Assembly (NCBI RefSeq): GCF_041549525.1
Contig: NZ_CP157456.1
Location: 3,410,001-3,474,000, forward strand
DNA: 64,000 nt
Reading direction: 5' to 3'
DNA from: Paenarthrobacter aurescens
GTDB taxonomy: Bacteria; Actinomycetota; Actinomycetes; Actinomycetales; Micrococcaceae
Of this stretch, positions 55,390 through 62,634 are shown in pieces. Under the pieces are notes generated by a model, which saw only the letters and a program-made list of their open reading frames with translations, did no database searches and was not told where the DNA came from. The number at the start of each line of letters is the position of its first letter. Position 1 is the first letter of the stretch. The position numbers and the translations under genes are program-made.

Positions 55390-56642
55390 GGGTCCTCCTG
55401 AGTGAGGTGTTGGGTAGCCGTCGGGATCGGGGATGGATTAACCGGGGCTGGGTGAATCGGTCCGGTGCTGTCCCTGAGGGAAGGGAAGCCGGGGGCCTGG
55501 GAAGTATTGGGGCCGGAACCGCGCTCGGCGATGATTTCTGCCGCGATGGACACGGCTACCTCGGCCGGAGTCACTGCGCCAAGGTCCAGGCCGATGGGCG
55601 AATGAAGGCGCTCCAGGAACTCCAACGGCATGCCCGCCTCCAGCAAGGCGTCAACCCGTTGCCGATGGCTGCGCCGGGACCCCATGGCCCCAACGTAGGC
55701 CAGCTTCAATCCGAGGGCGCTCTGAAGCAAGGGAATATCAAACTTGGGGTCGTGCGTGAGAACGCACACTACTGTGCGGGCGTCGATGCGTCCCGCTGCG
55801 GACTCGGCTTCCAAATAGCGGTGCGGCCATTCGGTCACCACTTGATCCGCCCCGGCGAAACGGCTTTGCGAAGCGAACGCGGGCCGCGCATCGCACAGGG
55901 TGACGTTGTAGCCGAGGAGCTGCCCGGCAGGGAGTAACGCCGCCCCGAAGTCGTTGGCACCGAAGATCACCATCCGTGCGGCCGGCAAACGGCTCTCAAT
56001 GAACAGGCTGATCGGTTCAGGCTGGACATCTTCGCGCGGGGGCAGAGCCAGCCTTTCCGTGGTGACCCAGCCGTCGATGCATCCCTCCGGTGGCGCCAGG
56101 CGGACCAGACCGGTGCGGCCGCCTTGGAGCAGTGGCTCCACCTGGGCAGCAGCGGCGAAGAGTGTGGAGGGGTGGTCGCCCAACAACCTGGCGAGCTCCT
56201 CCGATTCCATGGCCCGGAACCGCAGGGGATCATGGACCACCATGACGCCACCGTGGGAATCGAGCCGACGTATCAGGGCTGCAGGGCGCCGAGCTTCGGA
56301 GAACATGGAAAGTTCAGCCGAGCCGGCCTTGAGCGGCTGGATGTGGACTTCCAGTTCCCCTCCACAGGTGAGTCCCGCCGCGAAAGCGTCCTCGGAACTG
56401 TACCCGAACGACTCAAGGCGGGGGCCGCCGTCGCGGATTGCTTCCAGGGCGGCCTCCACCACGGCACCTTCAACGCAACCTCCGGACAGGCTGCCCAGGA
56501 TTTCGCCGTTTTCGGAGACCATCATGGACGTCCCCAAGGGCCGGGGCACGGAACCGCCGGTCCCCACGATCGTGGCCACAGCACACAGTTGGCCGGAGAC
56601 CGCAGGCCGCCAGCTGCCCAGTGAAGGCATCAGATCCAGCAT
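55380..56642 (-). CDS. xdhC: XdhC/CoxI-family molybdenum cofactor insertion protein
   Basis: A 420-residue protein. The N-terminal XdhC/CoxI domain has TIVGTGGSVPRPLGTSMMV and GSLSGGCVEGAVV with the conserved Cys; the C-terminal Rossmann domain has VIFGANDFGAALLPAG and YVGAMGSRRSHRQRVDALL. XdhC binds molybdopterin, promotes its sulfuration and inserts it into xanthine dehydrogenase. Placed first in the operon, contrary to the usual last position. The C-terminal 40 residues are Pro/Ser-rich and probably unstructured. Confidence 0.9.
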   Translation of the reverse strand: MLDLMPSLGSWRPAVSGQLCAVATIVGTGGSVPRPLGTSMMVSENGEILGSLSGGCVEGAVVEAALEAIRDGGPRLESFGYSSEDAFAAGLTCGGELEVHIQPLKAGSAELSMFSEARRPAALIRRLDSHGGVMVVHDPLRFRAMESEELARLLGDHPSTLFAAAAQVEPLLQGGRTGLVRLAPPEGCIDGWVTTERLALPPREDVQPEPISLFIESRLPAARMVIFGANDFGAALLPAGQLLGYNVTLCDARPAFASQSRFAGADQVVTEWPHRYLEAESAAGRIDARTVVCVLTHDPKFDIPLLQSALGLKLAYVGAMGSRRSHRQRVDALLEAGMPLEFLERLHSPIGLDLGAVTPAEVAVSIAAEIIAERGSGPNTSQAPGFPSLRDSTGPIHPAPVNPSPIPTATQHLTQEDPWT

Positions 56643-56988
56643 GGCAACACATCCTTATTCCAGGTGTCCGGCCAGGTAGCCCGGCCGGAGCAGTGCGCGA
56701 TCTTGCCTCATATTCTCATTTCCAGAGGATGTTGAGGGGTAGTCGCGGTTAATCAGTAAAAGTTCAATCAGTAAGAGTTCATAGGAACGGGGGCAAGGGC
56801 TTCATCTCCCTGCCCCCGTTCCCTGACGGAGCGCCCGGTCACCAGCCGCCGCCCGCCGTCGTGCCTTTTCCAGTCCGTATAGTTCGGGAAGGATCACGAC
56901 GGCGGACGCCTATTCGTGCGGTGGGTACCGGCGGACCGCCGATCAGAGTGCCGGATAAGTACCCGCCGGCGCGGGATGCGGCTCCGGG
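56643..56988. other. Intergenic region between xdhC and the AzgA-type permease
   Basis: About 345 bases. It contains the xdhC promoter, a tandem pair TCAGTAAAAGTTCA / TCAGTAAGAGTTCA (about 56752-56780), and a hairpin GGAACGGGGGCA..TGCCCCCGTTCC (56784-56822) that probably ends permease transcription. A further inverted pair GGGTAC/GTACCC lies near 56930-56970. No gene is supported. Confidence 0.5.
56784..56822. terminator. Hairpin between permease and xdhC genes
   Basis: GGAACGGGGGCA can pair with TGCCCCCGTTCC and the stem continues as GGG/CCC. It is about 165 bases after the permease stop on the minus strand. Confidence 0.6.
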
Positions 56989-58563
56989 CTAGACGCCCAT
57001 CAGCGCGTTGATGGGGCCGCGGGCAAAGTAGATGATGAACCCCGCCGTGACAACCCACATAAGCGGGTGGACTTTCTTTGCCTTGCCCGACGCCGCACTG
57101 ATCACTGCGAAGGAGATGAATCCCACGCCGATGCCGTTGGCGATGGAGTACGTCAGCGGCATGGTCACAATGGTCAGGAAGGCCGGGAGGGTGATGGAGA
57201 ACTTGGTGAACTTGATCTCCCGGATCTGCGCCATCATCATTGCACCCACTACCACCAGGGCCGCTGCTGCAACTTCCAAGGGCACCACCGAAGTGAGCGG
57301 CGTGAAGAACATGGAGCCCAGGAACAGCAGGCCGGTAACCACCGAGGCCAGGCCGGTCCGTGCGCCTTCGCCAATTCCCGCAGCCGAATCGATGTACACG
57401 GTGTTGGACGAACCGGACGTTGCGCCACCCACCACTGCGCCCATGCCTTCAACAATGAAGGCAGACTTCAGCTTGGGGAACGTGCCGTCCTTGTGTGCCA
57501 CGCCTGCGCTCTTGGCCAGGCCCGTCATGGTGCCCATGGCGTCGAAGAAGTTGGTGAACACCAGAGTGAAGACCAACATGGTGGCTGCCAATCCGCCGAT
57601 CCTGGCGAAGGAGCCGAAGAGATCAAACTGGCCCACCAGGCTCAGATCCGGGACGGACACCAGCCGGCTGGAAAGGATAGGCACGTTGAGGTGCCAGCCG
57701 CCGGGGTTGTCCGCGGAGCCGGGGCCGATGCGGAACACGGCCTCGGCAACAGCGGCGAGGACAGTGGTGGCGACGATGCCGATCAGCAGGCCGCCCTGAA
57801 TCTTGCGTGCCACGAGGATGCCCATGGTCAGCAGTCCAATGATGAAGACGAGGGTGGGGATGGAGGTGATGGAGCCGTTATCCCCGAGCTGGACCGGCGG
57901 GCCGGCCGTTGTTGCGCGAACGAACCCGGAATCCACAAAGCCGATGAAGGCAATGAACAAGCCGATGCCAACGGTGATGGCGGCCTTGAGCTCCTTGGGT
58001 ACTGCTTTGAAGATTGCCGTCCGGGCACCGGTAGCACCGAAGAGGACAATCAGGATGCCGTTGATGACCACCAGGCCCATGGCTTCGGGCCATGTGACTT
58101 CCTGAATGACTGCCACGGCAAGGAAGGAATTGATGCCCAGACCGGCGGCGAGGCCAAAGGGAAGGTTGGCGATCAGGCCGAAAATGATGGTCATGACGCC
58201 GGCGGTCAGGCCTGTAACAGCACCTACCTGTGCAGCTGAAAGCCAGCCGCCAGCTACGTCTGTAGGGGCATTTTCCGCTGAGAAGCCACCCAGAATGAGT
58301 GGGTTGAGGATGACGATGTACGCCATGGTGAAGAAGGTGACCAGGCCGCCGCGGAATTCACGGGCCAGCGTTGAGCCACGCTTTGAGATCTGGAAGAACT
58401 TGTCCAGAAAGTTCGGGGGCTTGCCGTTACCGCCGGCAAGTCCGGTTGCTGTGTGCTTTGCCGCTGTGGGCTCTGCGCTGTCGCCTCCATGGGGGAAAAG
58501 CGCAGCCTGCTTCTCAGCGGCTGTCTGCATTTCTGCATTGTCCAGGGTATTCATGTCAGCCAC
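56989..58563 (-). CDS. AzgA-type guanine/hypoxanthine permease
   Basis: A 524-residue NCS2 transporter of the COG2252 group (GhxP/PbuG/AzgA). A 50-residue hydrophilic N-terminus precedes EFRGGLVTFFTMAYIVILNP; further marks are FGLAAGLGINSFLA, FFDAMGTMTGLAKSAG and GATSGSSNTVYIDSAAGIGEG with the conserved ATSGSSN gating loop. It takes up guanine, hypoxanthine or adenine with protons. The start is six bases after the guanine deaminase stop, so the two are one operon. Confidence 0.93.
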   Translation of the reverse strand: MADMNTLDNAEMQTAAEKQAALFPHGGDSAEPTAAKHTATGLAGGNGKPPNFLDKFFQISKRGSTLAREFRGGLVTFFTMAYIVILNPLILGGFSAENAPTDVAGGWLSAAQVGAVTGLTAGVMTIIFGLIANLPFGLAAGLGINSFLAVAVIQEVTWPEAMGLVVINGILIVLFGATGARTAIFKAVPKELKAAITVGIGLFIAFIGFVDSGFVRATTAGPPVQLGDNGSITSIPTLVFIIGLLTMGILVARKIQGGLLIGIVATTVLAAVAEAVFRIGPGSADNPGGWHLNVPILSSRLVSVPDLSLVGQFDLFGSFARIGGLAATMLVFTLVFTNFFDAMGTMTGLAKSAGVAHKDGTFPKLKSAFIVEGMGAVVGGATSGSSNTVYIDSAAGIGEGARTGLASVVTGLLFLGSMFFTPLTSVVPLEVAAAALVVVGAMMMAQIREIKFTKFSITLPAFLTIVTMPLTYSIANGIGVGFISFAVISAASGKAKKVHPLMWVVTAGFIIYFARGPINALMGV

Positions 58564-58569
58564 CGGGCC

Positions 58570-59064
58570 CTAGTAATCAATCCTGGAATCAAGCGTGTTC
58601 CATGTGTTGAACGGCTGGAGGGCCTCCGGAGCCTGGGGGTCGCCCAGTTCCAGCTTGGCTACCGGCATCAGCGCGTCCCGGTTGTCGTTCTCGAAGTACT
58701 CGTAGAAGACGGCGTCGTCGAAGCCCACGGATGCGGCGTCGTGACGGTCTGCGGCGAAGAACACGCGGTCAACGCGTGCCCAGAGTGCGGAGGCCAGGCA
58801 CATGGGGCATGGCTCGCAGCTGGTGTAGAGGGTTGCTCCGCTGAGATCGAAGGTTCCCAGTTCGCGGCAGGCGTTACGGATGGCCGTGACTTCTGCGTGT
58901 GCGGTGGGATCGTTCGTTGCGGTAACGCGGTTGACGCCTTCGAAGGCTCGTCCGTCCGCGGTGACAATGACGGCCCCGAACGGGCCCCCACTGTTGAGGA
59001 CATTGGCTGTAGCCAGCTCAATGGATGTGGCCAGGAATTGCTCGGCCGTGACGGTTGTACTCAT
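58570..59064 (-). CDS. guaD: Guanine deaminase (CDA-fold)
   Basis: A 164-residue zinc deaminase of the Bacillus GuaD type. Zinc ligands and the catalytic Glu are in HAEVTAIRNAC and PCPMCLASALW; FDDAVFYEYFEND at the C-terminus corresponds to the swapped tail that closes the active site. It converts guanine to xanthine for xanthine dehydrogenase. Its ribosome site AGGAAG (59077-59072 on the minus strand) is paired in a hairpin, see the leader entry. Confidence 0.92.
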   Translation of the reverse strand: MSTTVTAEQFLATSIELATANVLNSGGPFGAVIVTADGRAFEGVNRVTATNDPTAHAEVTAIRNACRELGTFDLSGATLYTSCEPCPMCLASALWARVDRVFFAADRHDAASVGFDDAVFYEYFENDNRDALMPVAKLELGDPQAPEALQPFNTWNTLDSRIDY

Positions 59065-59190
59065 GTTGCGACTTCCTTAGTGCTGAGGAAGCCAGGTGAC
59101 CTGTTTGGGGGCGCTACAGAGAGGAGCTCCAGTTAGCTTGGTTACCAGGCTTCAGCATGTGCGATGAAGGTTAAGTTGCGCCTGGTAGAT
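59065..59190 (-). promoter_or_regulatory. Structured guaD leader with sequestered ribosome site
   Basis: On the minus-strand transcript CTTCCT (59091-59086) can pair with AGGAAG (59077-59072), which is the guaD Shine-Dalgarno sequence seven bases before the ATG. Upstream, ACCAGGC (59186-59180) can pair with GCCTGGT (59150-59144) around a 29-base loop, and CAGGTCACCTG is a further small palindrome. I do not recognise a known riboswitch class. The layout fits a translation-control element that responds to a purine, but short stems arise by chance in GC-rich DNA. Confidence 0.4.
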
Positions 59191-59487
59191 AGCTTCCCGA
59201 GGTCCGGGTGCCCGCCTTTGGCAGTTAGAGCGTAGCACCGGGTTTGTGAGCCGCGCCATAGTTTTTTGAAAATTTAATTTCGTCATACGAAATTACTTAT
59301 GGGGCGGGCTTGCGCCGGCCCTGGTGCCCGAATGTGACCGGAACCCGCCCGCAAGCGTTGACGGCCGCCGTCGACCATTTTACGCTTTTCGGACTGGGCC
59401 GCGTTCTGACGGTCCGGCAACCTGGATCAGCAGACAGGGCCTAACTGAGCTGGAACGCGTACACGCCGACCAGACAAGGAACCTGTC
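59191..59487. other. Divergent promoter region between guaD and the deaminase gene
   Basis: About 300 bases with no gene. It contains an AT-rich promoter block (GTTTTTTGAAAATTTAATTT, 59261-59280) directly next to the palindrome TTTCGTCATACGAAA, which could serve promoters in both directions. Confidence 0.5.
59278..59292. promoter_or_regulatory. 15-bp palindrome TTTCG-N5-CGAAA
   Basis: TTTCGTCATACGAAA is an almost perfect palindrome with the same length and layout as the TTCC-N7-GGAA elements at 42485, 46990 and 62288. It lies in the middle of the divergent guaD / 8-oxoguanine deaminase promoter region. Confidence 0.6.
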
Positions 59488-60831
59488 ATGACCCCACTTT
59501 GGATCAAAAACCCGCTGGGTATCTTCACCGCAAACGAGCACGACGCCGGCGGCGGCCTGGTTGTTGCCGACGGCAAAATTCTGGAGCTGGTGCCTTCGGG
59601 CGGGCAGCCCTCTTCTCCCGCAACCGTCTTTGACGCGTCCGGCCATGTGGTGCTCCCCGGGCTCATCAACACCCACCACCACTTCTACCAAACCCTCACC
59701 CGCGCGTGGGGTCCCGTGGCCAACGCTCCCCTGTTTCCGTGGCTGCAAAACCTCTACCCTGTGTGGGCCCGGCTCACCCCGCGCAGCCTCGAACTCGCTG
59801 TGCAGGTGGCGCTGGCTGAGCTGTTGCTGTCCGGCTGCACCACCGCCGCCGACCACCACTACCTCTTCCCCGACGGCATGGAAGACGCAATCGACATAGA
59901 AGTAGCCGCCGTCCGCGCCATGGGAATGCGCGCCACGTTGACCCGCGGGTCCATGACCTTGGGAGAGGACGACGGCGGGCTGCCGCCCAGGACCACAGTC
60001 CAGTCACCTGAAGCGATCCTTGAGGACAGCGAACGGCTGATTCGTCAGTATCACCAGACCGGCGATGGGGCTGTTGTGCAAATCGCGCTGGCCCCCTGCT
60101 CACCCTTCTCCGTGACCAAGGAAATCATGGCCGAGAGCGCCGCCATGGCCGAACGATTCGACGTCCGGCTGCACACTCACCTTGCCGAAACCATTGACGA
60201 GGAAGACTTCTGCAAATCCATGTTTGGACTGCGGACCGTGGATTATTTGGAGTCCGTGGGCTGGTTGGGCAACCGGACGTGGCTTGGACACGGCATCCAC
60301 TTCAACGACGACGAGATCGCCAGGCTGGGAGCCGCGGGCACCGCCGTCGCGCACTGCCCCACCTCCAACATGCGCCTCGCATCCGGCACCGCACGCGTCC
60401 TGGAACTTGAGGCAGCGGGCGTTCCCGTGGGGCTGGGAGTGGACGGTTCGGCGTCCAACGATGCCTCCAACATGATCCTCGAAGCACGGCAGGCCCTGTA
60501 CCTGCAGCGACTCCGTTACGGCGCCTCCGTGCCCGTGGAGCGGGCACTGGGGTGGGCGACCCGTGGATCCGCCGCAGTTTTGGGGCGCTCGGACATCGGG
60601 CAGCTTGCCCCCGGCCTGCAGGCGGACCTGGCTCTGTTCAAGCCCGACGAGCTGCGCTTCTCCGGAAGCCACGATCCTGTTGCGGCCTTGTTGCTCTGCG
60701 GGGCGGACCGGGCAGACCGGGTCATGGTGGGCGGTGCTTGGCGGGTTGTTGACGGTGCCATTCCTGGGCTGGACGTTGCCGGGCTCATCGCGGAGCACTC
60801 AGCGGCGGCGCGGAAGCTGATTGCGGGGTAG
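59488..60831 (+). CDS. 8-oxoguanine deaminase-type amidohydrolase
   Basis: A 447-residue TIM-barrel metal hydrolase of the TrzA/AtzB/8-oxoguanine deaminase group. Metal site residues are in LINTHHHFYQTLTRA, HTHLAET, GHGIHF and GVDGSASND. The HHHFYQTLTR form and TTAADHHYLFP are typical of 8-oxoguanine/isoxanthopterin deaminases, which turn 8-oxoguanine into urate and so join the pathway at uricase. Automated annotation often calls such proteins hydroxydechloroatrazine ethylaminohydrolase; context favours purine use. Divergent from guaD. Confidence 0.88.
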   Translation: MTPLWIKNPLGIFTANEHDAGGGLVVADGKILELVPSGGQPSSPATVFDASGHVVLPGLINTHHHFYQTLTRAWGPVANAPLFPWLQNLYPVWARLTPRSLELAVQVALAELLLSGCTTAADHHYLFPDGMEDAIDIEVAAVRAMGMRATLTRGSMTLGEDDGGLPPRTTVQSPEAILEDSERLIRQYHQTGDGAVVQIALAPCSPFSVTKEIMAESAAMAERFDVRLHTHLAETIDEEDFCKSMFGLRTVDYLESVGWLGNRTWLGHGIHFNDDEIARLGAAGTAVAHCPTSNMRLASGTARVLELEAAGVPVGLGVDGSASNDASNMILEARQALYLQRLRYGASVPVERALGWATRGSAAVLGRSDIGQLAPGLQADLALFKPDELRFSGSHDPVAALLLCGADRADRVMVGGAWRVVDGAIPGLDVAGLIAEHSAAARKLIAG

Positions 60832-60860
60832 CTGCCGGGTAAGGGCGGCGCCTGCCCGAT

Positions 60861-60918
60861 TCGATGGCTTGCTGCGTATTAGACGGTACGAGCCGTCTAA
60901 TACGCAGCGAGTCGTCTA
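60861..60918. repeat. 58-bp palindrome, family P2 copy 1 (downstream of endonuclease gene)
   Basis: The inner 16-base arms GCTGCGTATTAGACGG (60871-60886) and 60893-60908 are perfectly complementary, with a six-base loop; the outer ten pairs are partly matched. Its right end abuts the stop codon of Vsr-like gene 2 (60919). It matches copy 2 at 21 of 26 positions in each arm by hand count. Confidence 0.93.
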
Positions 60919-61851
60919 TCAGGGTTTGCTGAGAGCCCGGAGCACGCGCATCTTGAACTCTTGCTCGTGGAACAGATCCCGCCATTTGATGCGAAGGAAC
61001 GTCCAGCCGAGCTCCATCAGGGCCTTTTCGCGCAGCCGTTCCCGAAAAATCACCTCGTCCACGGGCGCATAGTCGAAGTACTTGGTCCGCCCGTCAAACT
61101 CCAGAGCCACTTTCTTCGCGCGCCAGGCCATGTCAATACGGTGCCGCCCCTCAACGGTGTCCACTTCGACCTGGAGTTCCGGTGGCTGGATCCGCAGCCG
61201 TTGGAGCAGCTCCCGGCATAACGTCTCACCCGGAGATTCCGAGCGGGCATCGGCATTGTCCAGTGCACGCCGCAGCGCAAGTACTCCGTTTCTCCCGGCA
61301 AGCGCTTGGCACTTTTCCCACAGTTTGGCGGCGTCAACTCCATACCGAAGGGCGTGGTCCATCAGTATCAGCGACTGCCGGTAGTTCAGCATCAGGCAGC
61401 AGTCAACCACCGTACGTTCGAGAGACGTGCACGCCAGTCCGTCTGCTTGGATGACATCACCAACTCCGAGCAAAGTGGAATGAGCCACCACTCCGGCGGC
61501 ATGGGAGACGGGTGAGGGCGTCTTCTCCTGAGTTACGTGCACTTGGTCATCCACGTCCCAGAGGAACAACCGGTGGAGGCGCGCAGCAGAGGTGTGGCTG
61601 TAGACCAACCCGCCACCCGACGTCGTGAGCGTTCCGTGGGCGTGGGCAGCGATGAGTTGCCGGCTGCGCACCCATGGTTTTTGGGCGGCCCAGATGCTGC
61701 CGCGGATGTAGCAACCGCGGCGGAGCCTTACCAGCAATCCTCCCCGCACCAGCGCGGCTATGGCCCGGGCATTGAATCCGGCCTCGTTGAGTTCGGAGGT
61801 ACGCCACAAATCTTTGCCGGAGGGGAGCTCCCTAAGGTGTGTTTTGGTCAT
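60919..61851 (-). CDS. AbiEi/Vsr-like endonuclease-domain protein 2
   Basis: A 310-residue protein of the same two-domain plan as the one at 42570. The N-terminal winged helix is DLWRTSELNEAGFNARAIAA then LVRLRRGCYIRG (AbiEi antitoxin-like). The C-terminal DUF559/Vsr domain has RHRIDMAWRAKKVALEFDG, giving Asp and Glu of the PD-(D/E)XK core, then REKALMELGWTFLRIKW. The two proteins share architecture but little sequence. P2 palindromes lie immediately after the stop and 67 bases before the start. Role unknown. Confidence 0.75.
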   Translation of the reverse strand: MTKTHLRELPSGKDLWRTSELNEAGFNARAIAALVRGGLLVRLRRGCYIRGSIWAAQKPWVRSRQLIAAHAHGTLTTSGGGLVYSHTSAARLHRLFLWDVDDQVHVTQEKTPSPVSHAAGVVAHSTLLGVGDVIQADGLACTSLERTVVDCCLMLNYRQSLILMDHALRYGVDAAKLWEKCQALAGRNGVLALRRALDNADARSESPGETLCRELLQRLRIQPPELQVEVDTVEGRHRIDMAWRAKKVALEFDGRTKYFDYAPVDEVIFRERLREKALMELGWTFLRIKWRDLFHEQEFKMRVLRALSKP

Positions 61852-61918
61852 AAACCAAGCTTCGTCAAGCTCCCAGGCCCCGGACAGGTGTGCTCGTCCT
61901 TATGTGGAAAAGTCCGCA

Positions 61919-61976
61919 TAGACGGCTTGCTGCGGGTTAGACGACTCCTGCCGTCCAAGGCGCAGCCAGCCGTCTA
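61919..61976. repeat. 58-bp palindrome, family P2 copy 2 (upstream of endonuclease gene)
   Basis: TAGACGGCT (61919-61927) pairs with AGCCGTCTA (61968-61976), continuing imperfectly inward through GCTGCG/CGCAGC and GACG/CGTC. Same total length and arm order as copy 1 (GGCTTGCTGCG then TTAGACG). Confidence 0.9.
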
Positions 61977-61998
61977 AACGGCGGGCGGGCAGCGGAAA

Positions 61999-62030
61999 GG
62001 CGGGCAACACCTCCCCAGGTGCTGCCCGCC
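61999..62030 (-). terminator. Hairpin downstream of the 58-residue gene
   Basis: GGCGGGCAACACCT (61999-62012) pairs with AGGTGCTGCCCGCC (62017-62030) with one mismatch and a CCCC loop. On the minus strand it follows the small gene by 50 bases and ends in a short TTT. Confidence 0.7.
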
Positions 62031-62080
62031 TCGTTGGCTCTGTTGCGCAGAGTCCGCGCCCGTTGGATGCAGGAAAGATC

Positions 62081-62257
62081 CTAGGGGCGCTGCCGGCCGA
62101 ACACCGGGAGTGCGCGCAGCCAACGGGAGAACCCGCCGGCCTTGCGGTCACAGTCGGCCGGAATGTAGAAGTCCGGATCTGTGGCACCGAAGGGCAGGTA
62201 CAGCTCCTGACCCGGCGCCGGGAATTCCACGACGTTGTTCGTATCCTTCGAGTCCAT
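62081..62257 (-). CDS. Small orphan protein, 58 residues
   Basis: Starts at ATG 62257 after a strong GAGGAGG (six to seven bases upstream). The sequence has an acidic N-terminus (MDSKDTNNVVEFPAPGQELY), a central PFGATDPDFYIPADCDRK with a single Cys, and a basic C-terminus RWLRALPVFGRQRP. No family recognised. A clear ribosome site, an upstream 15-bp palindrome like those of the purine genes, and a downstream hairpin together support a real gene. It may be a small regulator or subunit linked to urate use; this is inference. Confidence 0.6.
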   Translation of the reverse strand: MDSKDTNNVVEFPAPGQELYLPFGATDPDFYIPADCDRKAGGFSRWLRALPVFGRQRP

Positions 62258-62287
62258 CTGTTCCTCCTCTTTCTGGTGCACTCAGTT

Positions 62288-62302
62288 TTCCGTACTCCGG
62301 AA
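62288..62302. promoter_or_regulatory. 15-bp TTCCG-N5-CGGAA operator candidate
   Basis: TTCCGTACTCCGGAA, extended by one T/A pair on each side. It is 31-45 bases upstream of the start of the 58-residue gene and about 330 bases upstream of uricase. Confidence 0.6.
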
Positions 62303-62423
62303 ATCTTTTATTGTTATGTGGAAAGTGTAGGCAGGCCCGAAACGAGGCGTCAAGACCCCATGCGGAGCAAAGCGAGTTGCCGCGGTCACATTTGGATGCT
62401 TCATAACGATCCTTCGAAACCCG

Positions 62424-62440
62424 TATACACAAGACGAAAT
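62424..62440. promoter_or_regulatory. Related element upstream of uricase
   Basis: TATACACAAGACGAAAT matches the 47184 element at 12 of 17 positions and the 42485 site at 11 of 15. It is about 195 bases upstream of the uricase start. Confidence 0.35.
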
Positions 62441-62594
62441 AGTGCGCTACTCTCGAATTAGTTCGTGGCGTAGGTCACGTAACCTGAGAGCAGCAGGCAG
62501 GGTCGTAATGAGCTGGCATCAATGGATGTCGGCTCTTTTTTGTTGGGTCGGCGCCACCAGAAACGCAGTGGAAACACGCGCTTAATTTCATTGA

Positions 62595-62610
62595 TGGAAC
62601 CTAGGTTCCA
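62595..62610. promoter_or_regulatory. Perfect 16-bp palindrome before uricase
   Basis: TGGAACCTAGGTTCCA is fully symmetric and ends 24 bases before the uricase ATG. It recalls the TGGAAA/TTTCCA arms of the E. coli IclR operator. Its position between promoter and start suits a repressor. Confidence 0.6.
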
Positions 62611-62634
62611 CCTCACAGAAGTTGGGATATGACC

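Larger units (their letters stand above)
62258..62634. other. Regulatory region before uricase
   Basis: About 375 bases with no gene but many elements: TTCCGTACTCCGGAA (62288-62302), an AT-rich promoter block (TCTTTTATTGTTATG, 62304-62318), TATACACAAGACGAAAT (62424-62440), TCTCGAATT (62451-62459), AGGTCACGTAAC (62472-62483), and TGGAACCTAGGTTCCA (62595-62610). Three of these have matches in the aceE/NCS1 interval at 46967-47256. Confidence 0.55.

Noticed and set aside
59488..60831. Atrazine-degradation enzyme
   Set aside because: The family includes AtzB/TrzN-like enzymes, but the purine genes around it favour 8-oxoguanine deaminase.
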